Source: Ephemerocybe angulata
Taxonomy: Eukaryota; Basidiomycota; Agaricomycetes; Agaricales; Psathyrellaceae
Direction: 5' to 3'
Assembly (NCBI GenBank): GCA_013368325.1
Contig: JAACJK010000009.1
Span: 372,001 to 436,000, forward strand
Length of the DNA stretch: 64,000 nt
Positions 35,787 to 46,503 of this stretch are shown one piece after another (within the stretch, counting starts at the first letter, position 1; the number at the start of each line of letters is the position of its first letter). A program made the position numbers and the translations under genes. The notes beneath the pieces are model-generated. The model worked only from the letters and a program-made list of their open reading frames with translations, was not told where the DNA came from and did no database searches.

Positions 35787-36925
35787 TCCGGCCCTACCCT
35801 TCAGTTTTTCTTCGTGCCACAATGTCCTTTCTTCTTCGATATGGCGCGAACTCAAATTGCAGGTCAAGTGAAAATGTCTATGGAAACTTCCAACGCCCAG
35901 TGGTCTTCGTAACACTGGAGGCGCCTACTCACGGGAGTTGCGTCACCTTAACCTGATACCCACCCTTGGCGATAGAGAAGTCTAGCCTACTTTTTTCAAC
36001 GAGGACTCTGTCGGCGCGCCATCTCCCTGCAATCCTCGGAAACTCTTATCTGTTAACTTCTGTGGATCGAAAACTCAGGGGACCATCTCCTGTGTTGTTT
36101 TATCGTCACTCGGTGGATGTTGACACTGGCGACCATGTTCGAACCCGTTCGCGACCGCCAAAGCCCCCTTTGAAACCACTTGGCATGCGCGGTTTTCTTA
36201 TAAAGAAGGTCTAATAACATGTGTATGTCGCATTGCATCTCTTCCCTCTCTCCAATTCGCGAGATGGCCCTTCCAGTCCCCAACATCAACGGCGAAACGC
36301 ACTTTGCTTACCTGGACTCCGGTGCGCCGAATACCCCCGCTTACAAGACCATCTTCATTGTCCATGGTATTACATTCAATGCAAGTACGTCTATACCTGT
36401 ATTTACTGCGTTAGTCCATTCCGCCCATGGAATGCCTTCCCTTCAACGTTGCTTGGTTGACGTCCTACTTCGACCACGGAGACCTCTGTTGATGTAGATG
36501 GTATGTACATCTCTTCTCCAAGCTCAACGCTTCCTATTGAGTCTGGTTGTCTAGTGCTGACAACCTCAGCAAGCGCGACCCCAAGAACCTCACCTACGCA
36601 TCACCCTCCATTGCAAGGGTCCTCGATGTATCCCCAGTACTCCGAGATTGTCGATGTGGCACCCCTTATGGGCTCTGACAGCTTGTATATGGCCAAGCTC
36701 AGCCACATTTTGGCAGGTTCAGGACGACAATGCGAAGTACGGGGGGGATGTGAATCTTGAAATGTTTCCCAAGATGAACCACTTCGTAAGTCCGCATTTC
36801 GAATGTGTATCATAGTAAAGGAGATTAACACCCTTTGTTGTCAGGTGCATTGGGATGATCCCGAGCTGGCTATTGCCTCTTGGAAGAAGGCGTTGGCGTA
36901 ATATATCGCCAAGGCGCGTGAACTG
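35787..36925 (+). repeat. Decayed copy of the hydrolase segmental duplication
   Basis: Matches about 28119-29835, including promoter, first exon, first intron start, scattered later coding blocks, the last intron, the last exon and some 3' flank, but with large internal deletions. Confidence 0.75.
36264..36901 (+). pseudogene. Alpha/beta hydrolase pseudogene
   Basis: The first exon (MALPVPNINGETHFAYLD and on to VHGITFNA) and the last exon (VHWDDPELAIASWKK) are well preserved relative to the intact gene at 28609-29803. The middle is broken: a deletion of roughly 0.5 kb runs from inside intron 1 to the segment before the DESIPP motif, removing the nucleophile elbow GWSLGSS. An insertion of about 85 bases follows GACCACGGAGACCT and brings in a stop. 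Two further deletions remove the segments around the SIYSMYPQ and GGPSRD regions. The catalytic serine is therefore absent and no full-length product is possible. The insertion begins with a GTATGT and ends near a TCTAG, so it could be an intron present in the ancestor or a small later insertion. Confidence 0.8.
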
Positions 36926-37251
36926 TAGTGTGGCAAGTAGAGGAATAGCCCAGCGTCGTGAATGAGCCCACTATGAGAAGAAAAGTCGTCATATAAACCC
37001 CTTCAACGATGATGCGCGAGACATTTTGGGCTGAGGGGGTGAGGGGGTGAAAGGCCAAGCGTCAGAGTTTCCAATTTCAAATCCTACTCCCAGATATCCT
37101 GAAAGATTTCGCTGAGGTTTAACGACGTACACTCCTTAGGAAGGTAATCCATGAACAATGGAATGACGGTGATCACACGTGTCTGCAGCCCCGCCACAGA
37201 GGCGTTCTTATTTAAACCGGTGCTCGTGTTCTTTCCTGAACCATCACTATC
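36926..37251. other. Promoter region of tandem-array copy B
   Basis: The last 110 bases resemble the sequence before copies A and D, including a TTTAAACCGG block about 40 bases before the ATG. Confidence 0.5.
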
Positions 37252-38875
37252 ATGTCAACCGAACTCAAGAAACAACACCAGGAGGAATTTATGGCCTACT
37301 ATGGTCATCTTCCTGACGATTTTCTTCCCTGGACTCTCTTGCAACCTGCCAAGGTGAGTACTGTGGTTTCTGAATGCCAAGTCGAACAGGGGTTGAATCG
37401 AGCTTCTCAAAAAGTCGCCGAATTGGAAAGTCCGGCGGTCCGGCAGTCCGGGGTCCGAGGTCCGAGGTCCGTACGTCCGAGGGTCCGCCTGAGCAGTGCG
37501 TGTGGACCTCCCGCCGTCGAATTTGGAGGCATGCAGGTACTATATATTATCAGGCACTCATATGTGCTAGTCCATGCAGCTTAAGAGCCATTAGAACCTG
37601 ACCCCAGGGAGGCGGCTGGAGGCCGGAACCGATTCCCAGGCACCCGCCACCCGCCCCGATCACATTGACCGTCTCCGTCGGCGAGCCCGACACGGCTTTG
37701 GTTGCAGCCTGAGCGCTTGCGCTTTCCCTCACTGACGTCAATTGTGCTTTGCTTAGAGAGCTTTAAGCTGTCAACCTCTGTAACTGAGGTATCTGGGAGA
37801 GAACTCCAAAGATAATCCAAAGAACACTTGAACGGTACATGCAGGCCCCCTTTCCGGTTCAAGCATCTATATCGTCGAAATAGCTATTGGACTATCCCGC
37901 GATGCTACTCTGCATGGAACTCCTTGCTTTACGGGTTGCCTGAGTCCTATCACTAGCTCCCAAAATGCCTGTTTGCCAGCTGCTACCTAGCCAGGACCCA
38001 CACACCAGAAAGTAGCCGCACATGAACCAGCACTTAAATTCCGCGCCACGTCTCCCGCCCCCCGCAGACACAGAGTAAAGTTGCCCCTTGCGGCTTGCTT
38101 CGACGTACAAACCTTCAAATATGGCAGACATACGGTCGTTCGGACCTTCACCGCGGACCTACGGACCTTCGAGGCGGACCTTCGGACTCCCGGACCCCCG
38201 GACATTCCAATAGCCAAACGTTCTCGAGCTTCTTAGGGGACGCATTGGACGATACATGAGTGGATTGATCGCCTAATTGAGATCTTCCCAAGAGACACAA
38301 TCCCCAAGAGACTCCAACTTCGAAAGGGTCACAACTTCCAACCTCCTCGCTTTCTTTTCGGATGGGCCATGTCGGCCAGGGACTTTTTCGACATTGCTCA
38401 GCGTTGCAATTTTCTGCCGCCAGACACCCCTGTAGACCTTGAACCGGAGTGTCTTAAATGGAAAAAGATTACCCTACCCCTCAACGCTGTCCTCTGGAAG
38501 CAGTTCCCCGAAATTATGGACAGCTTGCCCGGATACGTCCTCGTACATCCGGTAGTAACAGAAAACCGGGGCTATAAGCAATGCATTGCTCTCGCCGATT
38601 CCTATGTCACTGGGAACAGGAAGCCCTCGCACGACGACGTCAACACCCTCAAGGAGTTTTTTGGGATAGGCGAAGGTTCGACCCAGGTTTTGGCGGACAA
38701 CCAGGCCAAATGGTGGATCGAGTACGGGCAGTGCACTTGGACTTACATGGATTCTCGGAAATTCAACGCGAAATCTAAGCCATGGCTGAAGGAAGTAAGG
38801 CAGATCCAGGATGAATCTGTTGTGAATCCTGTATTGCAAGCTTCTTCGTCTCAGTGTTTCAGTAGTACTGCATAA
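37252..38875 (+). CDS. Tandem-array orphan protein, copy B (element-bearing intron)
   Basis: Two exons (37252-37353, 38237-38875), 246 residues, same family as copies A, C and D. The motifs FPRDTIP, FQPPRFLFGWAM, FLPPDTPVD, LPLNAVL, LPGYVLVHPVV, CIALADSY, GIGEGSTQVLADNQAKWW and PWLKEVR are all present. The C-terminus is about 20 residues longer than in the others, ending in a Ser-rich tail. The intron is 883 nt instead of about 53-58 because of the transposable element at 37423-38210. Donor (AAGGTGAGT) and acceptor (CTTCTTAG) remain intact, so normal splicing is possible. It is the most diverged of the four copies. Confidence 0.72.
37423..38210. mobile_element. 788-bp non-autonomous DNA transposon (hAT-like, MITE-type) in an intron
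   Basis: The ends form an imperfect inverted repeat starting TTGGAAAGTCCGG on the left and TTGGAATGTCCGG on the right, read inward. Both subterminal regions are packed with GTCCG units (about eight within 80 bases on the left, about seven on the right, inverted). The flanks TCGCCGAA (37415-37422) and TAGCCAAA (38211-38218) agree at six of eight positions, as an old 8-bp target-site duplication would, which suggests the hAT superfamily. No transposase frame is present inside. The homologous introns of copies A, C and D lack it. Confidence 0.7.
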
Positions 38876-39024
38876 TCCACAGTACAATGATGAGCATCAC
38901 CCACAGTTTGTCCTTTGTCCATCATAGAGCGCCAATCGAACCGGCTTTCAAATTAGTGGCCGTACCGGTGTGTGCCGCTGAGGTCCTGCAACAACTTGAA
39001 TCTTCTTTCTCGCCCACCACTATC

Positions 39025-39772
39025 ATGTCCGAGTCGACCGAACTCAAGGATAAACACCGGAGTAGATTTATGGCCTTCTACGGTGATCTTCCTCCTGATT
39101 TTCTTCCTTGGAACCTCTTGCAACCGGCCGAGGTGAGTATCGAGTGATTTCTGGATGCCAAGTCACCGAATGTTGAATCAAACTTACTAGGGGTCCCGGT
39201 GGACAGTGAGCCACTGGGTCGACAATCTACTTGCGCTCTTTCCTAGAGACACAATCCCCCCGAAGCTTCGTCTTCGAAAGGGTCTCAGCTTCCAACCTCC
39301 CCGCTTTCTTTTCGGATGGGCCATGTCGTCCGATGTTCTCTTCAACATTGCTCAGCGTCACAACTTTCTGCCGCCAGACACCCCTCCAGACTGTAATCCG
39401 CGGGCGCTTTATTGGAAGGAAATGGTCCTACCCCTCAACGCCGTTCTCCGGAAGCAGTTCCCTGAAATAATGGCCAGGTTGCCGGGGTACGCCCTCATCA
39501 CCCCGGTGATGACTGCAGGCTGGAGTTATCACCAGTGCATTGTTCTCACCGATTCCTATGCCACTGGGAACAGCAGGCCCTCGCTGGCCGACATCAATAC
39601 CATTAAAGACTTTCTTGGAATAGGCGAAGGTTCGACTCAGGCTCTGGCCGACAACCAAGCCAAATGGTGGCTCGACTACGGGCAGACCGCTTGGGAGTAC
39701 ATGGATTCGCGGCAATTCGACGCAATATCTAGGCCGTGGCTGAAGGAAGTACGGCAGCTCCATTCGAAGTAG
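39025..39772 (+). CDS. Tandem-array orphan protein, copy C
   Basis: Two exons (39025-39132, 39191-39772), 229 residues. The N-terminus MSESTELKDK is two residues longer than in the others. It shares all family segments: LPPDFLPW, FPRDTIP, FQPPRFLFGWAM, NFLPPDTP, LPLNAVL, FPEIMARLPGYAL, YHQCIVLTDSYATG, IGEGSTQALADNQAKWW and PWLKEVRQL. The 58-nt intron starts GTGAGT and ends ACTAG. It is closest to copies A and D. No catalytic signature is recognised. Confidence 0.75.
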
Positions 39773-40186
39773 CCCGTCGAGTTGCGTGTCGTGTGCGCGT
39801 TTCTTGGTCTCCAGTGTGTCATACTGTACAATAGTTTACAATCCATCCTTTCCACCAATTGCATTTATTGACCTCTCCCTATGACTCGACTTTAGGCTGG
39901 GAGGTTCTGCGAGGCTCGTCGCCTATACATACCGAGCACCACTGAGCTTGGACAGGTCTCGACTCGGAGTCTTCAGTTAATGACTTCCCTAATAGCATCT
40001 ACTCAAAGGAAAGCAAGGTTTTTCCTAGCAAACTTTCTCATCGAGGGAAATGCGAACGTGCAAAGTTATTACAGGCCCTCTGCCCACTGGCCATGGGGAA
40101 CCGGATCAAATGTGCCCGCCACTGAGCCATTCGGCTTGAACGAATCCTCCCACATTGATCTTCTTCAAGTCTCAACCACCACTATC
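39773..40186. other. Spacer between copies C and D
   Basis: The 3' half includes a GGGGAACCGGATCA block, also found upstream of copy A, so the duplicated unit includes the promoter. No gene is seen. Confidence 0.5.
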
Positions 40187-40929
40187 ATGGCGACCGAACT
40201 CAAGAAACAACACTGGGATACATTTATGGCCTTCTACAGTGGTCTTCCTGATGAATTTCTTCCTTGGAATCTCTTGCAACCAGTCGAAGTGAGTATCATT
40301 TCTGAATGCCAAGTCACCAGATGTTGAATCGAACTTGCTAGGGGTCGGGGTCCCGGTGGACACTGAGGCATTGGGTCGCGAACCTACTTGCGCTCTTCCC
40401 AAGGGACACAATCCCCGAGAGGCTTCACCTTCGAAAGGGTCTCAGCTTCCAACCTCCCCGCTTTCTTTTCGGATGGGCCATGCCATGTAGTGCCCTCTTC
40501 AACATTGCACAGCGTTGCAACTTTCTGCCGCCAAACACCCCTGCAGACGCTGATCCCCGGTCTCTTGAATGGACAGAAATGGTCCTACCCCTCAACACCG
40601 TTCTGCGGGAACGGTTCCCTGAAATAATGGCCAGGTTGCCGGGGTACGCCCTCGTCACCCCGGTGAAGACAGCAGGCTTCAGATATCACCAGTGCATCGC
40701 CCTCGCCGATTCCTACGCCACTGGTAGGAGCAAGCCCTCGCAGGCCGACATCAATACCCTTCAAGGCTTTCTTGGAATAGGCGAAGCTTCGACCCAGGTT
40801 CTGGCCGACAACCAAGCCAAATGGTGGCTCGACTACGGGCAGACCACTTGGAAGTACATGGATTATCGGGAATTCAACGCTCAATTCAACCCGTGGCTGA
40901 AGGAGGTACGGCAGCTCCAATGGAAGTAG
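40187..40929 (+). CDS. Tandem-array orphan protein, copy D
   Basis: Two exons (40187-40288, 40342-40929), 229 residues. It begins MATELKKQHW and carries LPDEFLPW, FPRDTIP, FQPPRFLFGWAM, NFLPPNTPAD, FPEIMARLPGYAL, YHQCIALADSYATG, ASTQVLADNQAKWW, YMDYREFNA and PWLKEVRQL. It is a close relative of copies A and C. The intron is 53 nt. As with its sisters, no known domain is recognised, and the frame is intact, which argues that the product is maintained by selection. Confidence 0.75.
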
Positions 40930-41760
40930 TAAGACGAGTCGCATTTTTGCGTGTTACTTCATATTAATCCCCGAAATTTGTCACTTGAAAGAGGATCACA
41001 TCCTGGACGGAATGGTATCCGCACCGACCCATAGTAAAGCTGAGGATGTAGAGCTCTGACTCCTGAGACCCATATTTATTCAACCTTGCGCAAGGAGTGG
41101 CAGAAGTCACTCTAAGGAAAGTAACCTGGCCCGCTGGGGTTTATACCGGGCGCTTATAATCATCCTCTTTATCTTATCTATTTTTGATCTGATGCATCTC
41201 AAATCTGTAAATCTAATCTGGTCCCGATCCTGTCCCCTAAAACGTGTCGCACCCCGAACCAACATGCACCCTCGTTCCTACAAGCTCAGCCAGTGACAAA
41301 CCCAGATCAAACATGAAGTGCAGAGCCCTAGACTCGTGACGGAACCAAGTATTCCATCGCTTTCCATCACCTACTTCCAGGAGGTAAAATTGGAGTCATA
41401 AGTCATTTCCGACGACGGCAACTGCGTCGCAGCTCGTCGCAGCACCTCGCTTGACGGGAGAAGGGGTCAGTAGCCTTGGTTCACTTAATCCGCTCAATTT
41501 GATGCTGACAAGGTTTGATATATGTAGGTCCCAACACGCAATCACTTCAGCGTGCCCAAGATAACTGGGCTGCGTTACTGTGCATTTTACACCCGACATG
41601 CCTCGTGCTGCATCGTGCATCTCATAATCTGGGGTAGAAGCTATGCGATTAGCGCTCGTAAGATATACTTAAACGGGTACGAATCAGTGTTGGTTCGCTA
41701 CCAAACTCCCTTCCATCATCTTCACTTTGCTGCCACATTACTTGAGCTTTTTGCAATTCA
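40930..41760. other. Intergenic stretch, no gene recognised
   Basis: AT-richer than the coding blocks on either side. It should contain the promoter of the F-box-like gene starting at 41761. Confidence 0.45.
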
Positions 41761-42885
41761 ATGTCTCATCCCATTGTTGACGTTGGTAAGGTAGCCTTAC
41801 AGCCTGCCACCTGGCCGCCGCTCGTCGGCGAGGTGTTAGGCTGTTCAGACTACCTGCAGAAGATCATAGAATGTATCAACGAAGTGGGGGAGTTCCCTAA
41901 ACGCGACCTCGTGAACTTTGCTCTAGCGAATAAATTCTTCGTTAACCCAGTTATGGACACCGTATGGAAGACTATGCACACGCTCACCCCGTTTTTCATT
42001 CTCTTTCCCGTTGCACTGACTTCTTACTCCAACGGAACCAAGGCTCGTCCACTGCGTGCTTTTCTGTATCACCTTTGGATTTGCGCTTACCACACTTCTC
42101 CAATACAGATCATCATGACCCGCGTGCCAGCCACCTCGGACGAAACCTTCAACAGTTACGCTTACCGCCTTCGCCACCTCGCCTTTAAGAAAGATGTCCG
42201 TTCGGAGAACCTGCCCCCGCTTTCCGTCATTCGTCTCGCGTTGCTCCAGCCAAACGGAATCCCATTCTTCCCGAGGCTCGAATCCCTTTCCTTTTCCTAC
42301 TTCGAGGTCAGCCAAGCCACAGCGGCGTACACGGAGCTCATAGCCCTCTCCCCGATCACCAAGCTGGAGCTCACCGATCTGCACACCGAGACGGCGACGT
42401 TCGTCACAGTCCTTTCGCTGTTTTCGTTGCACTTTGCCGGCGCCTTGAAAGAGTTGAGGATAAGGATGCCCGACCCCGACCGCGCGTTCACGATGGAGTC
42501 CCTTCGCTTCCTCCCACCCTTAATCGGCCTTACCACCCTTTCGATCACCTGTCCGTACCCACACTTCCCCATCTACGATTTGTTGAAGTGGATCACCGGC
42601 CTACACAGACTCGAGACTTTGGAGATCGACGTTCGCCCCCGCCTTACGGCCCCCATCATCGCGGGGCTTCGCTCCGAGGCACAATCCCTCCGCTTCCTCC
42701 GCATCGGCGGTCCATTTGGCTTTATCATGTCTGTCCTGGGCATGTTTACCGACGTTGGAGAGTGTATCGAGCTCGCGCCCAGCCGCGCTACCACCGAGTC
42801 GGAGGATACCGAGATCATTATGTACGTTGAGAGGACGTTCCGTCCCTCCCCTGAGCTGCTTTGGAAGGAGTTGCCAGAGCTCTAA
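41761..42885 (+). CDS. F-box-like protein, short type
   Basis: A single open frame of 374 residues. The N-terminal segment YLQKIIECINEVGEFPKRD followed by LVNFALANKFFVNPVMDTVW is an F-box-like helix set. Leucine-rich segments follow: LRHLAFKK, FPRLESLSFSYFEVSQ, ITKLELTDLHTETATF, LKELRIRMPDP and LETLEIDVRP. The gene at 43491-44617 is a clear paralog, and it has an intron where this gene has an extra in-frame segment (about 42010-42111: GTTGCA at the left, AATACAG at the right, 102 nt). The real product may therefore be 34 residues shorter; the donor is weak, so I keep the open frame. SCF-receptor role is inferred. Confidence 0.7.
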   Translation: MSHPIVDVGKVALQPATWPPLVGEVLGCSDYLQKIIECINEVGEFPKRDLVNFALANKFFVNPVMDTVWKTMHTLTPFFILFPVALTSYSNGTKARPLRAFLYHLWICAYHTSPIQIIMTRVPATSDETFNSYAYRLRHLAFKKDVRSENLPPLSVIRLALLQPNGIPFFPRLESLSFSYFEVSQATAAYTELIALSPITKLELTDLHTETATFVTVLSLFSLHFAGALKELRIRMPDPDRAFTMESLRFLPPLIGLTTLSITCPYPHFPIYDLLKWITGLHRLETLEIDVRPRLTAPIIAGLRSEAQSLRFLRIGGPFGFIMSVLGMFTDVGECIELAPSRATTESEDTEIIMYVERTFRPSPELLWKELPEL

Positions 42886-43490
42886 CGTTCCTTTTCTGGC
42901 CTACCGAGCTATCGAGATGAGTCCCCAGTGTTGTGCTATGAATCTCAAATAACCGTGATTATAGCTTCCCTATCTCTTAGTCTGTGTCTGAGTTTTGTCT
43001 CTCAGATTGTGTTTGTTGTGTTAATGTTGCCCCTGTCCGTTGTACGGTCACACATTGTATGTCTGCAGTAAGTATGTAGTATGAGCCGAGATTAATGCAC
43101 TGCTTAACCTTTGATCCAACTGCAAGTGTCCAAGATTGCTGTGAACCCGTACTCGGGTCACCCACAAAGTGTCGCGTTATCATTTCATTGCTCGACAGAA
43201 GTCCTTATCGAGTCCCCACTACATCTCCGACTCTTCACGAGAAAGCTTCTTGCAATCTTCTATCATGCGAACCTGATTCTCATCGCTATAGCCAACGGGC
43301 ATGACGAAACCTCGGTGATGGCACCCTCACGAGACTTGCCTCGTGTGCCTTAAGCGCCCACTTTGAATTAGCGCCGGAGGACTCATATATAAAGCCGGGC
43401 GGCTCACGTGTATGAACCCGGTTCCCCTTCCCTCTCCTTTCTCCTGAACCTTATCTTCGCTGCCGGATTATCCGATCTACTGCAACTGCG
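42886..43490. other. Intergenic stretch with F-box gene promoter
   Basis: No gene recognised; a TATA box lies at 43386-43393. Confidence 0.5.
43386..43393 (+). promoter_or_regulatory. TATA box
   Basis: TATATAAA lies 98 bases before the ATG of the F-box-like gene at 43491. Confidence 0.5.
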
Positions 43491-44617
43491 ATGTCGCGCC
43501 TCAACAACGTTGACTTCACGATCAATGCATTGCCAAAGAATCGCCCTGGCGTATTTTGGCCTAATAATACGCCAGGGCGATTCTTTCGCAATGCATTGAT
43601 CTTGCAAGAGATCATGGAATGCGTCAGTGAAGAGCCGGGGAACCCCAACCCCGCTCTCCTAGCCTTGGCCTTGACCAATAAAGCCGTTTTACTAAACCCT
43701 GTTTTGGATGCAATATGGAAGACGATGCAATCCTTGGGCCCTTTCCTCCGGTTTCTCCCTCATGACGGCATGGTATGCCTCTGTTATATCATCATCACTC
43801 GCGAGGTTATCTGAGATACGATATTTTTCAGAACATCATGTCTACCGCTCCCGCCACAGGGTGTGCGCACTTCATGGGATATGCGAACAGGCTGCGCCAT
43901 CTGCGCCTTGCAGGCAAGACCCCCGCAGACACCTTCGATGTCGTCTCCCTCCTTCGCTTCGCCCGTCATCAACCCCCTGATCTGCCGCTCTTTCCCAGCC
44001 TCGAAAGCATTTGCTTCACCTCGAACGAGGTGAGCATGCTCTGTGCAGCCTACACAGAGATGACCGCCCATTCACCCATTACCACCCTGGAGTTCACAAA
44101 CCTCCATACCGAGACTAAGACGTTTGGGAACGTCCTTTCCTCGTTCGCGCTGCGGTACTATCGGAGCCTTAAGACCCTAAAGCTCCACTTTCCCGATCCC
44201 CGTCGCGAATTTGGCATGCGATCCATGCAGTACCTCCCTCACTTCACCGACCTCCAGGTCCTTTCTATAACTTGTCTCCACCCTCAATTCCCCATCTTCG
44301 AACTCATGGAGTGGATAACAGGGTTGGAGGCTCTCAGAGACCTACGGATTAACATCCGCGTGGAGAAACCTCCACCTCCGACAGTGATCAATCTTCGCTC
44401 AAAGGCGTCCTCCCTGAGCCTGCTCAGGCTAGAAGGACCCTTGGGCTTCATTGGCACAGCTCTTGCCCTTTTCGACAAGGTTAAGAGTTGCGACAATGTC
44501 ATACTTATTCCTAACCCCAGCGTAGGTGACGCTGAGAAGGACATCCTCGCCAAATATGTGGCGAAATCGTTCCGTTCTCAGCCTGATCTACGCTTTGAGC
44601 TGCCTGGCACGCTCTGA
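43491..44617 (+). CDS. F-box-like protein, short type, with palindromic N-terminal insert
   Basis: Two exons (43491-43772, 43832-44617), 355 residues; the 59-nt intron has GTATGC and TTTCAG ends. From residue 35 on it aligns with the 41761 gene: LILQEIMECVSEEP, LALALTNKAVLLNPVLDAIWKTM, later YANRLRHLRLAG, FPSLESICFTSNEVS, ITTLEFTNLHTETKTFGN, LKTLKLHFPDP and LEALRDLRINI. The first 37 residues have no counterpart in the paralog and are mostly encoded by a 36-bp inverted repeat (43520-43601), so the peptide reads similarly on both strands. Expected role as for other F-box proteins; the N-terminal insert is unusual. Confidence 0.7.
43520..43601. repeat. Near-perfect 36-bp inverted repeat with 10-nt loop
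   Basis: Arms 43520-43555 and 43566-43601 pair at 35 of 36 positions (one mismatch at the 15th position); the spacer is TTGGCCTAAT. It lies wholly inside the coding sequence of the F-box-like gene. Confidence 0.95.
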
Positions 44618-45806
44618 TACCTTGTCAGAGTGCGTCCGCCAGCCCGCTCCCTGGGAACGATCCCAGGGCACGCAACATCTGCATTACAGGTGTTATCGTT
44701 CCTACTCGAGTAGGACCTCCGGAGACGCCAGCGTACACGTTGTACTTCTGCATTTGGCTCCCCTTCCGTATGTATCAACTCTAAATTCTCTCCGTTTTTG
44801 CCATGCATTGTGTTGTCCGGTTATACTTTTATGCCTTCGTTCCAGGTTTCTTTTTCCACTAGCTAGTCAGGTACTAGGCTTTATATTGTAGCTTGAAGCT
44901 ACCACGTTCCTACGTCTCGATGTACTGTCTACAGTTTCACCCCCTCCCCCGTTCAATCCACCTTCCTGTTACTGCTTTGAGTCCGGTTCGATCCTGGTTG
45001 ACTCGCTGCTCGGGCTCGGTAAAGGCTAAGTTGTAAGTTCAGAACTCCATGGCAATGCTCGGACTCTGGCCTCTGCCGCTTTGACGCGGGCCAGACCCCT
45101 ACTTTCGCCTCGGAGGACTGAAGGAGAGAAGTCGGGGAGTGTGCGCTGCACGCGGGGAGGGGGGCGTCGCTAGTCAAAGCGGCGATGCTCGAGGGACAAA
45201 ACAGGCTAAATGCTCCCCAAGGAGTTGTCAGGGTGATTGTGTCGTTCTGCCCGCTCCAGTCTAAAATTGACAGGCTCGAGCGCACAAAGATCCTCGAAAG
45301 CCTGTAAGAGCCGTCCTACTGCCTTTAATGGATTTTCATGGCAGCTTCTCCCTCTAAAGTCCACCTCATCTCCGGGATCAGCTCGAGTTTCGTCCACGGG
45401 GTGCATGGTGTTTAGAGGTTTTTGCTTCTGGAACTTCTCACCGGCGCAGCGTCATCCTGGGAGTAGAAGCAGGGCACGCCGCACAACCGCTTTAGAGCCT
45501 CCGATAGCTCTACCGCTGGTATTTGTCAGGATGGTGATTCCGCGGAATATGATCTCGAGGGGCGGTTAAAAGCGAAGGTGCCTGCCCCTCGGAACTGTTA
45601 GCGCCTCTTACAGCATCCCCCACGTCTGCCCCAGATGTGCCATCCGTATAGCGGCCCAGCGAGCCTTGAGTGCGTTAATGAGGTGCGCTGAGATTAACAA
45701 AAGTTTTTATTGATACCTTGGCTAATTTTGCTGCTCTTCACCTTAGAACGCCGTCACAAAACAGTTCAGCCCTCGACCTGTCCTTAACTACTCCCTTCCA
45801 AGTGGG
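44618..45806. other. Intergenic stretch, no gene recognised
   Basis: A 110-codon minus-strand frame (44953-45285) and overlapping plus-strand frames show no family resemblance or splice-consistent extension. A B-box-like GGTTCGATCC occurs near 44986, but no tRNA folds around it. Confidence 0.4.
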
Positions 45807-46373
45807 ATGGCGTCCACGAGCTACCTGCCGCGCACCCAACAAACCCCATCCATCATTTCCGCAAGCCCCTCTGACCACACCCTCTCACCAGTACGTCGCA
45901 TTTCCCTTTTTTCTAATCACTAGTTCTAACCACCCTCAAAAGGTTGTGGAAGAATCATCTTTTTTCCTTGACCACGAATACGACACTCTCGACGCCCGAC
46001 CTTCGCGAGCCCACTCCGTGCGATCCCGCCGACTAAAGAAAAAGGCCCCTCGCCCTCCCCCATCCGCTCACTCCGCAAAATCAGACATCACCGAGTTCAG
46101 CAACGTCGAAACATACCGTTCTGGGTGGACGAGCAGCATGATGTCCGACGATACGTTCGACTACCTCAACGACCCCTACCTGCCGCACTGGAGGAAGGTC
46201 ATTCGAGTGAGTGAAGCCCCTTTCGTTCGTAACTGTGGATTATGGCAGAAGTGTCTGACTTTTCTTCTTTATTGGATTTTCAGCGACATCTTAGGCGCTT
46301 CCGCGCGTTCTTATCCGGCCCTTCTGGAATTCGATGGACTCCTGCTCGTTCTTCTGCGATTTCCGTCAGATAG
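45807..46373 (+). CDS. Small uncharacterised basic protein
   Basis: Three exons (45807-45890, 45943-46206, 46284-46373), 145 residues, all in frame. The introns are 52 and 77 nt with GT-AG ends. The protein starts with a Ser/Thr/Pro-rich segment, then a mixed acidic segment EESSFFLDHEYDTLD, a basic RSRRLKKKAPRPPP stretch, a Ser/Asp-rich middle (MMSDDTFDYLNDPYLPHWRKVI) and an Arg-rich end (RRHLRRFRAFLSG). No known domain is seen. It was found by joining exons, since no single frame shows it. It could be a small nuclear protein; function unknown. Confidence 0.6.
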
Positions 46374-46503
46374 TGCTGCTAAAACTTTTATGTCTTCCGC
46401 TTTCCTTTGTATCTTGTAGGTTAATGCGTTTTATGTGATTTCCAGTCCGTCTGGAGACTACTCGACCTGTTTGTACGAGGGACCGCGTATGTCGACAGCC
46501 CTT

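Noticed and set aside
44978..45010. B-box-like GGTTCGATCC suggesting a tRNA
   Set aside because: No acceptor or D arm could be folded around it.
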